A DNA stretch of 64,000 bases from the NCBI RefSeq assembly GCF_036311985.1, contig NZ_JAZDCJ010000006.1. One strand, given 5' to 3'. The stretch's first letter is position 1. Every line of letters starts with the position of its first letter. A program made the position numbers and the translations under genes. The notes beneath the pieces are model-generated. The model saw only the letters and a list, made by a program, of their open reading frames with translations. It searched no databases and had not been told where the DNA came from. The stretch is from JAZDCJ01 sp036311985 (GTDB lineage Bacteria; Actinomycetota; Actinomycetes; Actinomycetales; Micrococcaceae). Positions 7,866-17,730 of the stretch are shown here, piece after piece.

Positions 7866-8735
7866 ATGACCACACCAGCGCTTGCCCAGCAGACCGACTA
7901 CGGGCGGATGTATGCCCGCAGGATCGGTGGATTGCCCGAGGTTCCGTCGATCACGACCGTGATCTCCCAGCAGGGTGCCGGCCTCGACGGCTGGATCGGG
8001 CACATGGCGGCGACGGCGGCCGTGGGCGACGGGCGCCTCGCCGGGGCGCTCGGCAAGCCGGCCCAGCTCAAGGCGATCGCCCGGGATGCCTCCAAGGCCG
8101 CCGAGGTCTTCCGCAACGCGGCGGCCGCCCGCGGGGACCGCGTCCATGCGTACTGCGAACAGGTCGCCCTGCGCGCCCTGGGCCGCCCGCACACGGCCGC
8201 GGACGCCCGGGCGCTCCTCGAGGAGCACGGCGAGGGCGCGTTCGCCTCGCGCTTCGACGACTGGTGGGACGCGTACCAGGTGGTCCCGCTCGCCGCCGAG
8301 GTCACCGTGTGGAACCACACCGTCGGCTACGCGGGGACCCTGGACCTCGTCGCCCGGATCGGCGGCCGCTTGTGCCTCGTGGACTACAAGACGAAGGGAA
8401 CGGGGCGCGACGGCCGGGTCAAGCCGCTCGACGCCAAGGTCGTGATGCAGCTCGTCGCCGGCCTGAAGGCCGAGGAGATGGTCGTCGACGCCGCCGAGGG
8501 GACGTGGGAGGAATGGAAGTACGGGGAAGACCCCCTCCTGCTGGGGGTCGCCGTGGGCGAGACGGAAGTGCAGCCGATGATGGCGAGCCCGCAGGTCCTG
8601 CCCGCCCATTGGAGCAAGTTCTGGGCCCTGCGCGCCGTGTGGGAGAACACCATGAAGGCCGACGACGCCGGGACGGCCCTGCGGCCCATCGGTCCGCCGC
8701 CGCCCGTTCGGGAGGCGGCCGTCGCCGGACCCTGA
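7866..8735 (+). CDS. PD-(D/E)XK nuclease-like protein, unknown role
   Basis: A 289-residue protein I do not recognise by gene name. It shows the signature of the PD-(D/E)XK superfamily: RVHAYCEQVAL (about 95-105), then GYAGTLDLVA with D160, and LCLVDYKT with D173 and K175. D160-x12-D173-x-K175 is the usual metal-binding arrangement of Cas4/RecB-like and phage exonuclease-like domains. Whether it cuts DNA is unknown; some relatives are structural. It sits alone between the tRNA block and def, with no helicase or CRISPR partner. The start is the ATG at 7866; upstream in-frame starts would run into sequence next to the tRNA. Confidence 0.7.
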   Translation: MTTPALAQQTDYGRMYARRIGGLPEVPSITTVISQQGAGLDGWIGHMAATAAVGDGRLAGALGKPAQLKAIARDASKAAEVFRNAAAARGDRVHAYCEQVALRALGRPHTAADARALLEEHGEGAFASRFDDWWDAYQVVPLAAEVTVWNHTVGYAGTLDLVARIGGRLCLVDYKTKGTGRDGRVKPLDAKVVMQLVAGLKAEEMVVDAAEGTWEEWKYGEDPLLLGVAVGETEVQPMMASPQVLPAHWSKFWALRAVWENTMKADDAGTALRPIGPPPPVREAAVAGP

Positions 8736-9006
8736 TTCGTCCGTGGTGGACGCCCGGGAACGAGGTCCGTGGCCGCCCGGTCCGGCTGCCCTGGTCCGTC
8801 CGTGGCGGACGCCCGCCCGCGTAGACTGGTCTGGGCGCCCATGCCCGCCGCCCGACGTGGCGGCGCACCGCGGGCGCCCCGCCTGCCGTGCACCGTCGGC
8901 CTTGCCGGCATGGTGCGGGCGCAGGCCACCGCAACCGCAGCACCTTGCATCCACAGCACCTTGCCGGCGCCGGTACACGCCGCCCGGCGGAAAGGGGGAC
9001 CGGCCC
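8736..9006 (+). promoter_or_regulatory. def promoter region with long leader and GTCCGTGG repeats
   Basis: This 271-base gap has no gene. GTCCGTGG occurs at 8739, 8765 and 8798; the first and third continue as GTCCGTGG(T/C)GGACGCCCG. A -10 TAGACT followed by GG sits at 8822-8827, giving a leader of about 175 bases before def. AAAGGGGGA lies before the def ATG. The repeats could be an operator; this is inference. Confidence 0.5.
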
Positions 9007-9576
9007 ATGGCAGTCCTCGGCATCCGGATCGTCGGCGATCCCGTCCTGCGCACCCCCGCGGAGGAGGTGACCGAGTTCGGTCCCGGTCTCGCCCGGCTCG
9101 TCGGCGACATGCTCGAGACCATGGACGACGTCGACGGCGCCGGCCTCGCGGCCCCGCAGATCGGCGTGGCCCTGCGCGTCTTCACCTACAGGATCGGCGA
9201 GGAGCGCGGCTACGTCGTCAACCCCGTCCTCGAGGTCTCCGATGACCTGCAGGAGCCCGGCGGCGAGGGCTGCCTGTCCGTCCCCGGGCTCGGCTATACG
9301 ACGCCGCGCCGCCGCTGGGCGCGGGTCACCGGAGTGGATGTCGACGGAGCACCGGTCGTGGTGGAGGGAGAGGGGCTTCTGGCCCGCTGCCTGCAGCACG
9401 AGACCGACCACCTCGACGGCCGTCTCTACATCGACCGGCTGACGGGCGGGGACAAGAAGGACGCCTTGCGCCGGATCCGCACGAGCGGCTTCAACGGCGT
9501 GGCCGCGGCCACCGTGGCGGAGCGCGCCAGGTCGCTCGGCTCCAGCTTCGGCCCGGGCTCCGGGACGACGGCGTGA
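9007..9576 (+). CDS. def: peptide deformylase
   Basis: Removes the N-formyl group from nascent proteins. The 189-residue metalloenzyme has all three motifs: GAGLAAPQ at 44-51, EGCLS with metal ligand C89, and HETDH with H131, E132 and H135. A C-terminal extension of about 25 residues follows the core. The ATG has AAAGGGGGA upstream. The stop overlaps the start of fmt (GTGA), so removal and addition of the formyl group are translationally coupled, as in many bacteria. It is the first gene of a def-fmt-rsmB transcript. Confidence 0.97.
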   Translation: MAVLGIRIVGDPVLRTPAEEVTEFGPGLARLVGDMLETMDDVDGAGLAAPQIGVALRVFTYRIGEERGYVVNPVLEVSDDLQEPGGEGCLSVPGLGYTTPRRRWARVTGVDVDGAPVVVEGEGLLARCLQHETDHLDGRLYIDRLTGGDKKDALRRIRTSGFNGVAAATVAERARSLGSSFGPGSGTTA

Positions 9577-10541
9577 GGATCCTCTTCGCGGGAACGCCCG
9601 CCGTCGCCGTCCCCTCGCTGCGCCGGCTCGTCGAGGACGGACACGACGTCGCCGCCGTCCTGACCCGGCCGGACGCGCCGACCGGCCGCAAGCGCACGCT
9701 GACCCCCTCGCCCGTGGCCGCCTGCGCCACCGAGCTGGGGCTGCCGCTCATCCACGCCCGCCGCATCGACGCAACGGTCCGGGACGCCGTGCGCGCCGTG
9801 CGGCCCGAGCTTGCCGCCATCGTCGCCTACGGCGGCCTCGTGCCGTGGGAGGCCCTCGCCATCCCGGAGCACGGCTGGATCAACCTCCACTTCTCGCTCC
9901 TGCCCCGCTGGCGCGGCGCGGCGCCCGTGCAGCACGCCGTCATCCACGGCGACGAGATCACGGGAGCGGCCACGTTCCAGCTCGAGGAGGGTCTCGACAC
10001 GGGCCCCGTGTTCGGCACCGTCACCCAGCCCGTCGACCCCGGCACGACCTCCGGCGAGCTCCTCGAGGCCCTCTCGTTCAGCGGCGCCGAGCTCCTCGCC
10101 CAGACCGTGGCCGGCATCGCCGCAGGACGCCTCGAGGCCGTGCCGCAAGCCGGCGAACCGAGCCTCGCGCCCAAGCTCGGGATCGAGGACGGGCGGGTCG
10201 ACTGGGCCCAGCCGGCCCTGGCCATCCGCCGCCGGATCAACGGGACCACGCCCGAGCCGGGGGCCTGGACCGAGCTCGACGGCCAGCGCCTCAAGCTCGG
10301 CCCGCTGCGCGCGAGCGGCCCCGTGCCGCCGGAGGCCGGGACGCCGCGGCCCGGCGGCGTCGTCGTCCTTCCCGGAAAGCGACCCCGCGTCTTCGTGGGC
10401 ACCGGCTCGCACCCCCTCGAGCTCGAGACCGTCCAGCCGGCCGGGCGCAAGATGATGACCGCAGCGGACTGGGCCCGCGGCCTGCCGGCCCCCGACGCAA
10501 CCCCGCATGCCGACCCGGCCGAGAGGACGTACCTGGGATGA
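9573..10541 (+). CDS. fmt: methionyl-tRNA formyltransferase
   Basis: Formylates initiator Met-tRNA with 10-formyl-tetrahydrofolate. The 322-residue product has the N-terminal formyltransferase domain with the active-site region INLHFSLLPRWRGA and the signature HGDEITGAATFQLEEGLDTG, followed by a C-terminal tRNA-binding OB-like domain (KLGPLR region). The start is a GTG overlapping the def stop. Its end overlaps rsmB by ATGA. Length and order are standard. Confidence 0.97.
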   Translation: MRILFAGTPAVAVPSLRRLVEDGHDVAAVLTRPDAPTGRKRTLTPSPVAACATELGLPLIHARRIDATVRDAVRAVRPELAAIVAYGGLVPWEALAIPEHGWINLHFSLLPRWRGAAPVQHAVIHGDEITGAATFQLEEGLDTGPVFGTVTQPVDPGTTSGELLEALSFSGAELLAQTVAGIAAGRLEAVPQAGEPSLAPKLGIEDGRVDWAQPALAIRRRINGTTPEPGAWTELDGQRLKLGPLRASGPVPPEAGTPRPGGVVVLPGKRPRVFVGTGSHPLELETVQPAGRKMMTAADWARGLPAPDATPHADPAERTYLG

Positions 10542-12070
10542 GCCACGCCACGGGCGGCGGAGACCGCCGCAACGAGAGGGGCAGGGAACGCCACCGCGGC
10601 GGATCCGGACCCCGCCGCTTCAGCACGCAGGCACCCTCCCAGCGCAAGCGCACCGCCGACCCGGCGCGGCTCGCGGCGTTCGAGGTCCTCCGCGCCGTCG
10701 CCGCCGACGACGCCTACGCCAACCTCGTCCTCCCGTCCCGCCTCCGCGCCCACCGGCTGGCCGGCCGTGACGCCGGGTTCGCCACCGAGCTCGCGTACGG
10801 GACCCTGCGCGGCCGCGGGTTCTACGACGCCGTCCTCGCCCGCTGCGTCGACCGCCCGCTGGACCGGCTCGACGCCGCCGTCCTCGACGTGCTGCGGCTC
10901 GGCGCCCACCAGGTCCTGGCCATGCGCGTGCCCGTCCACGCCGCGCTCGATGAGACGGTCGCACTGGCCCGGGCGGAGATCGGCGCCGGGCCGAGCGGCC
11001 TCGTCAATGCCGTCCTGCGCAAGGTCGCGGCCCGCGAGCGCGCCGACTGGACCGCCGAGCTGCTCGCTGGCGTCCAGGACCAGACCGAGCGGGACGGCAT
11101 CGAGCACAGCCACCCGGCATGGATCGTCCGCGCACTCCGCCAGGCCCTCGCCGCCCACGGCCGCGCCGCCGCCGAGGCGACCGCGCTGCTCGAGGCGGAC
11201 AATGCCGCGCCGCTCGTGAACCTCGTGGCGCTGCCCGGGATCGGAAGCCTCGACGAGGCCCTGGCCCAGGGTGCCGAGCCCGGCCGTCTCGTGGCCGGCT
11301 CGGCCACGTACGCGGGCGGGGACCTGCACGGCATGGCCGACGTCCGGCGCGGAACCACACGGGTCCAGGACGCCGGCTCCCAGCTCGTCGCCCGGGCCCT
11401 CGCCGCCGCGCCGATCGAGGGACGGGACACGGACTGGCTCGACCTCTGCGCGGGCCCCGGGGGCAAGGCGGCGCTCCTGGCCGCGCTCGCGCACCAGCGG
11501 GGCGCGGAGCTGACGGCCAACGAGCCCGCGCCGCACCGCGCGGAGCTGGTCCGCCAGGCGCTCGCCGCCGTGCCGCGCACGGCCTGGGCCGTCGTCGAGG
11601 GCGACGGCCGGCGCTACGCCGGCATCCCGGCCGACGAACGATTCGACCGGATCATGGTGGACGCCCCCTGCAGCGGGCTCGGAGCCCTGCGCCGCCGCCC
11701 CGAGTCCCGCTGGCGGAAGAGCCCCGGGGACCTGCCCGAGCTCACGGCCCTGCAGGGCGGCCTGCTCGACGCCGCCGTCGCGGCCCTGCGCCCCGGCGGC
11801 GTGCTCGCCTACGTCACGTGCTCGCCGCACGCCGCGGAGACCGTCGCGGTCGTCGACGACGCGTTGGCCCGCCACGCCGGGCTGCGCCTGCTCGACTCCG
11901 GCGCAGCCGTGGACGCGGTGGCCCTCGACGGGCGCGCCGGGTCCGCCGCCGCCCGGCCCGCGGGACGGCCCGGACCCGACGGCGCCCCGGACGGGTCCAC
12001 CGTGCAGTTGTGGCCGCACGTGAACGGCACCGACGCCATGTTCTTCGCGCTCTTCACCCTCGATGCCTAG
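10538..12070 (+). CDS. rsmB: 16S rRNA (cytosine-967-C5)-methyltransferase
   Basis: A Sun/RsmB-type enzyme of 510 residues. A basic N-terminal tail (about 1-45) is followed by a NusB-like RNA-binding domain (about 45-190) and a Rossmann methyltransferase domain. SAM motif I is DLCAGPGGKA; the two cysteines are in DAPCSGLG (near 378) and TCSPHAAE (near 427), the latter being the catalytic nucleophile. It starts at an ATG overlapping the fmt stop and ends within the promoter of rpe, whose -10 uses its last codons. It acts on the small subunit rRNA before assembly. Confidence 0.95.
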   Translation: MSHATGGGDRRNERGRERHRGGSGPRRFSTQAPSQRKRTADPARLAAFEVLRAVAADDAYANLVLPSRLRAHRLAGRDAGFATELAYGTLRGRGFYDAVLARCVDRPLDRLDAAVLDVLRLGAHQVLAMRVPVHAALDETVALARAEIGAGPSGLVNAVLRKVAARERADWTAELLAGVQDQTERDGIEHSHPAWIVRALRQALAAHGRAAAEATALLEADNAAPLVNLVALPGIGSLDEALAQGAEPGRLVAGSATYAGGDLHGMADVRRGTTRVQDAGSQLVARALAAAPIEGRDTDWLDLCAGPGGKAALLAALAHQRGAELTANEPAPHRAELVRQALAAVPRTAWAVVEGDGRRYAGIPADERFDRIMVDAPCSGLGALRRRPESRWRKSPGDLPELTALQGGLLDAAVAALRPGGVLAYVTCSPHAAETVAVVDDALARHAGLRLLDSGAAVDAVALDGRAGSAAARPAGRPGPDGAPDGSTVQLWPHVNGTDAMFFALFTLDA

Positions 12071-12073
12071 GCT
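12068..12073 (+). promoter_or_regulatory. -10 element for leaderless rpe
   Basis: TAGGCT ends seven bases before the rpe ATG at 12081 and lies across the rsmB stop codon. No ribosome binding site is visible, so transcription should start at or next to the ATG. Confidence 0.55.
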
Positions 12074-12080
12074 GGGACCC

Positions 12081-12746
12081 ATGAGCAGCTGCCGCATCCA
12101 TCCGAGCATCCTGTCCGCCGACTTCGCCAACCTCGAGGCCGAGCTGACGCGGATCCACACCGCCGACGCGGTCCACGTCGACGTCATGGACAACCACTTC
12201 GTCCCGAACCTGACGCTCGGCCTGCCCGTCGTCGAGCGGCTGCAGGCGGTCTCGGCCCTCCCGCTCGATGTCCACCTGATGATCGAGGACGTCGACCGCT
12301 GGGCCCCCGGCTACGCCGACGCCGGCGCGGCCTCCGTCACCTTCCACGCGGAGGCGTCCAACGCGCCCGTGCGGCTCGCCCGGGAGCTGCGCGCCCGCGG
12401 GGCCCGGGCCGCGATGGCCCTGCGCCCCGCCACGCCCGTCGAGCCCTACCTGGACCTCTTGCCGGAACTGGACATGCTCCTGCTCATGACGGTGGAACCC
12501 GGCTTCGGCGGGCAGGCCTTCCTCGAGGTCGTCGTGCCGAAGATCCGGCGGGCCCGCCGGGCGATCGACGGTGCGGGGCTCCAGCTGGCCCTCCAGGTCG
12601 ACGGCGGTATCACCACCGACACGATCCGCCGGGCCGCCGAGGCCGGGGCCGACGTCTTCGTCGCCGGGTCGAGCGTCTACGGGGCGCCGGACGCCGCCGA
12701 GGCCGTTGTTACGCTGCGCAACACCGCCGATGCGGCGCGGCCCTGA
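12081..12746 (+). CDS. rpe: ribulose-phosphate 3-epimerase
   Basis: Interconverts ribulose-5-phosphate and xylulose-5-phosphate in the pentose phosphate pathway. It is a TIM barrel of 221 residues with IHPSILSADFANL at the N-terminus, the metal-binding HVDVMD block, VEPGFGGQAF and QVDGGI. I chose the ATG at 12081 because of the -10 placed seven bases upstream; an in-frame ATG at 12063 would lie inside the end of rsmB. Ribulose-5-phosphate is also a substrate for riboflavin synthesis, whose operon follows directly. Confidence 0.95.
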   Translation: MSSCRIHPSILSADFANLEAELTRIHTADAVHVDVMDNHFVPNLTLGLPVVERLQAVSALPLDVHLMIEDVDRWAPGYADAGAASVTFHAEASNAPVRLARELRARGARAAMALRPATPVEPYLDLLPELDMLLLMTVEPGFGGQAFLEVVVPKIRRARRAIDGAGLQLALQVDGGITTDTIRRAAEAGADVFVAGSSVYGAPDAAEAVVTLRNTADAARP

Positions 12747-12775
12747 ATATGGTGTAATCGTCAACAACAACTCAA

Positions 12776-12901
12776 CGTGCTCCGGGGTCGGTGAAAGTCC
12801 GAACCGGCGGTCATAGTCCGCGACCCGTGGCGCCCCAGGCGCCCCGGTTGAGCCGGTGGAATTCCGGCACCGACAGTTAAAGTCTGGATGGGAGAAGCAC
12901 G
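12776..12901 (+). promoter_or_regulatory. FMN riboswitch (RFN element)
   Basis: All conserved RFN blocks are present in order: CGTGCTCCGGGGTCGGTGAA, the GTCCGAACCGGCGGT block, AGTCCGCGACCCG, CCGGTTGAGCCGGTGGAATT, CCGGCACCGACAGT and GGATGGGAGAAGCACG closing P1. It lies between rpe and the importer pnuX and should repress the riboflavin operon when FMN is abundant. In the 90 bases between its end and the start codon no obvious terminator is seen, so control may act on translation of pnuX (AAGGAGG site). Confidence 0.97.
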
Positions 12902-12991
12902 TACAGCCCGAGCGGCTGGCCGGCGTCCTGCGCCGTCCACCCGCCCGCACCTGTCGTACCCCCGGAGCCGCCGCGGCCCGAAGGAGGAACG

Positions 12992-13693
12992 ATGGAATCC
13001 CTGCGGTGGCTCACTGAACTCTTCAACGCCTACATCCCCGTCGGCGCCAGCGCCCTGCTGGTCCGCGAGGTCGTCGGCAACGCCTTCGGCCTGGCCAGCG
13101 CCCTCGGCGGGATGCGCCGCAAGGTCTGGGCCTGGCCCGTCGGAATCGTCGGCAACGTGCTGTTGCTCACCGTCTTCCTCGGCAGCATCTTCGACTCCGT
13201 CCAGACGGCGAACCTGCTCGGCCAGGCCGGCCGCCAGATCATGTTCATCGCCGTCTCGGTCTACGGCTGGAAGCGCTGGCACGAGAGCCGGGGCGGCAGC
13301 GGAACCGCGATCGTGCCGCGCTGGGCCACGGCGCGCGAACGCACAGGCCTCGTCCTCGCGCTCCTCGTCGGGACCGTCGCCATCACGCCGCTCTTCCGCA
13401 TCCTCGGCTCCTACGAGCCGGTATGGGCCGACGCCTGGACGTTCGTCGGCTCCCTCCTGGCCACCTACGGGATGGCCAAGGGCTGGGTCGAGTTCTGGCT
13501 CGTCTGGGTCGCGGTCGACGTCGTCGGGGTCCCCCTGCTGTTCAGCGCCGGCTACTACGCGAGCGCGGTGATGTACCTCTTCTACGGCGGCTTCACGCTC
13601 GTCGGCTTCTTCGTCTGGTGGCGGGCCAAGGACCGCGCCAAGCCGGGCGTCGAGACGGCCCTGCCGGATCCGACCCTGAAGAGGATCCCGTGA
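12992..13693 (+). CDS. pnuX: riboflavin transporter, PnuX/RibM (PnuC-like) family
   Basis: Membrane protein of 233 residues with about seven or eight hydrophobic helices and the PnuC-fold WVEFWLVWVAVDVVGVPL block. PnuC homologues import nicotinamide riboside, but in Actinobacteria the copy behind an FMN riboswitch (PnuX, RibM of Corynebacterium) imports riboflavin. The riboswitch just upstream and the riboflavin genes just downstream make that assignment firm. AAGGAGGAACG precedes the ATG. Its stop overlaps ribD by GTGA. Confidence 0.92.
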   Translation: MESLRWLTELFNAYIPVGASALLVREVVGNAFGLASALGGMRRKVWAWPVGIVGNVLLLTVFLGSIFDSVQTANLLGQAGRQIMFIAVSVYGWKRWHESRGGSGTAIVPRWATARERTGLVLALLVGTVAITPLFRILGSYEPVWADAWTFVGSLLATYGMAKGWVEFWLVWVAVDVVGVPLLFSAGYYASAVMYLFYGGFTLVGFFVWWRAKDRAKPGVETALPDPTLKRIP

Positions 13694-14814
13694 GCGCCGC
13701 AGCCGGCGCCGCCGTGCCGGCCTCCGCGTTCCAGCTCGCCCTCGACGAGGCGGCCCGCGGCGTGCGCGGGGCGAACCCGCTCGTGGGGGCCGTCGTCCTC
13801 GACGGGGCGGGGACCGTCCTCGCCACCGGGCACCACCGCGGCGCGGGGACACCCCACGCCGAGGCCGACGCGCTCACCCGGCTGGGCCGCCTCGGGCCCG
13901 CCGCAGCGGCGGAGGCCACGATGCTCGTCACCCTCGAACCCTGCAACCACACGGGGCGCACGGGTCCGTGCTCGACCGCGATCGCCGAGTCCGGGATCGG
14001 CCGCGTCGTCTACGCCGTCGCCGATCCGACGGCGGAGGCCGCCGGCGGTGCCGCGGCGCTGCGGGCGCGGGGCATCGAGGCCGTCGACGGCGCCCGGCTG
14101 GACCCCGCCTGGGCCGCGGCCGCCCGCGAGCTCAACCGCCGGTGGTTCGCGGCCCGCCGGGAGGGTCGTCCGTTCACGAGCCTTCACCTGGCCCAGACCC
14201 TCGACGGGCGCATCGCGGCCGCCGACGGTTCGAGCCAGTGGATCACGGGAAGCGCCTCCCGGGCCCACTCCCACGCCCTCCGCGGCCGCGTCGACGCGAT
14301 CGTCGCCGGGACCGGCACCGTCCTCGCCGACGACCCGCGGCTCACGGCCCGCACCCCCGACGGGCGGGACGCCGAGCACCAGCCGCTGCGCGTCGTCATG
14401 GGGCGCCGTCCCGTCCCCGCCCGGGCCGCGGTGCGCGGGGACGGCCACTGGCTGCAACTGGCCACCCACGATCCCCGCGAGGTCCTCGCCGAGCTCGGCT
14501 CCCGCGGGCACGGCCACGTGCTCATCGAGGGCGGAGCGGCGATCGCCACGGCGTTCCTCGCCGCCGGACTCGTCGACGAGGTGTGGGCCTACCAGGCGCC
14601 CCTCCTGCTCGGGGCCGGGCGCGGCGCCGTCGGACCGCTCGGCGTCGACACCCTCGACGCGGCCCTCCGCTTCCTCCCCGACGACGCCGGGGGAGCCGCC
14701 GTGCAGCGGCTCGGCACCGACGTCGTCCTCCACCTCCTCCCCGCCCCCGCGGGGAACCACACGACCACCACGACCCCGGAACCCCGCGCGCAGGGCGCGG
14801 TGGACGCCGGCTAG
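13690..14814 (+). CDS. ribD: bifunctional diaminohydroxyphosphoribosylaminopyrimidine deaminase / 5-amino-6-(5-phosphoribosylamino)uracil reductase
   Basis: Carries out the second and third steps of riboflavin synthesis. The N-terminal deaminase binds zinc through H56, E58 (HAE) and the cysteines C85 and C94 of PCNHTGRTGPC. The C-terminal DHFR-like reductase begins near 160 (SLHLAQTLDGRIA) and has the VEGG-like LIEGGAAIATAFL block. It is 374 residues long, normal for the family. The start is a GTG overlapping the pnuX stop. It is second in the riboswitch-controlled operon. Confidence 0.95.
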   Translation: MSAAAGAAVPASAFQLALDEAARGVRGANPLVGAVVLDGAGTVLATGHHRGAGTPHAEADALTRLGRLGPAAAAEATMLVTLEPCNHTGRTGPCSTAIAESGIGRVVYAVADPTAEAAGGAAALRARGIEAVDGARLDPAWAAAARELNRRWFAARREGRPFTSLHLAQTLDGRIAAADGSSQWITGSASRAHSHALRGRVDAIVAGTGTVLADDPRLTARTPDGRDAEHQPLRVVMGRRPVPARAAVRGDGHWLQLATHDPREVLAELGSRGHGHVLIEGGAAIATAFLAAGLVDEVWAYQAPLLLGAGRGAVGPLGVDTLDAALRFLPDDAGGAAVQRLGTDVVLHLLPAPAGNHTTTTTPEPRAQGAVDAG

Positions 14815-14824
14815 GAAGGGCAGC

Positions 14825-15444
14825 ATGTTCACCGGAATCATCAGCGGCACCGGCCGCATCCACGAGATCCGCCCCGCGGCGGGCGACGCCGTCGTCCTGG
14901 TCCTCGACGCGCCGGGCCACGCCCACGACCTCGGGCTCGGGGGCTCCATCGCCGTCAACGGCGTCTGCCTCACGGCGACCGCGATCGACGGCGACCGGAT
15001 CGACATCGACGTCATGGGCGAGACGCTCGCCCACACGACCACGGGGCGGCTCGCTCCCGGCGACGAGGTGAACCTCGAGCGCTGCGTTCCCGCCGGCGGC
15101 CGGCTCGACGGGCACGTCGTCCAGGGCCACGTCGACGGGACCGGCGCCCTCCTGGAACGCGAGGACCGGGGCAACTGGGAGCGGCTGCGCTTCTCCGTGC
15201 CCCGCGAGCTGGCCCGGTACGTCGCCCGCAAGGGATCGGTCGCCGTCGACGGCGTGTCCCTCACGGTCGCCGAGGTCTCCCCGGCCACGGAAGCGGAACA
15301 GTGGTTCGAGGTCGGGCTCATCCCCACGACCCTGCGCGAGACGGTCCTGGGCCGCCGCCGCCCCGGTGACGCCGTGAACCTCGAGGTCGACGTCCTCGCC
15401 AAGTACGCCGAGCGGCTCGCCGCCTTCTGGACGCAGGAGGGGGC

Positions 15445-15448
<4 letters not shown>
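14825..15448 (+). CDS. ribE: riboflavin synthase alpha chain
   Basis: Dismutates two 6,7-dimethyl-8-ribityllumazine molecules to riboflavin. The 207 residues form two repeated lumazine-binding barrels: MFTGIISGTGRI with GVCLT in the first half and HVVQGHVDGTG with GVSLTV in the second. AAGGGCAG lies just before the ATG, ten bases after ribD. The end overlaps ribBA by GTGA. Also named ribC in some genomes. Confidence 0.96.
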
Positions 15449-16862
<1,414 letters not shown>

Positions 16863-16866
<4 letters not shown>

Positions 16867-17345
16867 GCGGACACGGAGCACCGCAGATCGAGACCGAGTC
16901 GCTGGCGGCGGCCGGGCGGGCGGGGCTACGCGCCGTCGTCGTCGCGGCCAGCTGGCACCAGGAGGTGATGGACGGGCTCGTCGCCGGCGCCCTGCGCGCG
17001 GCCGAGGAGGCCGGGATCGCCGCGCCGGACGTCGTGCGCGTTCCGGGCACGTTCGAGCTGCCGGTCGCGGCGGCGCGCCTTGCGCACGGCTACGACGCCG
17101 TCGTCGCCCTCGGGGTCGTGATCCGCGGCGGCACGCCGCACTTCGAGTTCGTCTGCCAGGGTGCGACGGCGGGGCTCACCGAGGTCTCGGTGCGCACCGG
17201 AACCCCGGTCGGCTTCGGCGTCCTGACGTGCGACACGGAGGAGCAGGCGATCGACCGCGCCGGATTGCCCGGCTCGCACGAGGACAAGGGCCACGAGGCC
17301 ATGGCGGCGGCGCTCACGACCGCGGCGGTGCTCGCCGGACGGTGA
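16863..17345 (+). CDS. ribH: 6,7-dimethyl-8-ribityllumazine synthase
   Basis: Condenses the pyrimidine and butanone phosphate to lumazine, the penultimate riboflavin step; the family forms pentamers or 60-mer capsids. It has 160 residues with VAASWHQEVMDGL, VPGTFELPVAAARLA, ALGVVIRGGTPHFEFVC and the basic HEDKGHEAMAAAL at the C-terminus. AGGAGG lies just before the ATG, which overlaps the ribBA stop. It is the last gene of the operon, followed by a perfect hairpin. Confidence 0.97.
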
Positions 17346-17360
17346 GCCGCCTGTCACATT

Positions 17361-17384
17361 GCCGCCCCCGGTGACGGGGGCGGC
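17361..17384 (+). terminator. hairpin terminator of the riboflavin operon
   Basis: The perfect ten-base arms GCCGCCCCCG and CGGGGGCGGC enclose GTGA. There is no T tract. It ends thirteen bases before the hisE -10 element, separating the two operons. Confidence 0.7.
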
Positions 17385-17396
17385 ACGGGCAGCCGC

Positions 17397-17402
17397 TACC
17401 CT
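17397..17402 (+). promoter_or_regulatory. -10 element for leaderless hisE
   Basis: TACCCT ends six bases before the GTG of hisE, directly after the riboflavin operon terminator. No ribosome binding site fits the space, so the his transcript probably starts at the GTG. Confidence 0.5.
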
Positions 17403-17408
17403 TGAGGC

Positions 17409-17672
17409 GTGAAGAGCTTTGATTCCCTGTTTGCCGAACTGGCCGAGAAGGCCGCCTCCCGTCCCGCGGGATCCCGCACCGTCGCGGAACTGGACTCGGG
17501 CATCCATGGGATCGGCAAGAAGGTCGTGGAGGAGGCCGCCGAGGTCTGGATGGCCGCCGAATACGAGTCGGACGAGGCCGCCGCCGAGGAGATCTCCCAG
17601 CTCCTGTACCACCTGCAGGTCCTGATGCTGGCGAAGGGGCTCTCCCTCCAGGACGTCTACCGCCACTTGTGA
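17409..17672 (+). CDS. hisE: phosphoribosyl-ATP diphosphatase
   Basis: Second step of histidine synthesis, hydrolysing phosphoribosyl-ATP to phosphoribosyl-AMP. This single-domain HisE has 87 residues with the MazG-type helical signature GIGKKVVEEAAEVWMAAEYE and SQLLYHLQVLML. The start is a GTG with a -10 six bases upstream. It is followed at 58 bases by hisG, the usual actinobacterial order; hisI is separate, about 3 kb away. Confidence 0.96.
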   Translation: MKSFDSLFAELAEKAASRPAGSRTVAELDSGIHGIGKKVVEEAAEVWMAAEYESDEAAAEEISQLLYHLQVLMLAKGLSLQDVYRHL

Positions 17673-17730
17673 CCGCGGGCCCGTCCCCGCCCGGCCGAAT
17701 CCGCCACTGAGCACCGAAGGAAGTCCCCGC

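Noticed and set aside
12888..13571. Open frame starting inside the FMN riboswitch
   Set aside because: It is a shifted frame of pnuX, rich in serine and arginine; pnuX itself is clearly the coding frame.
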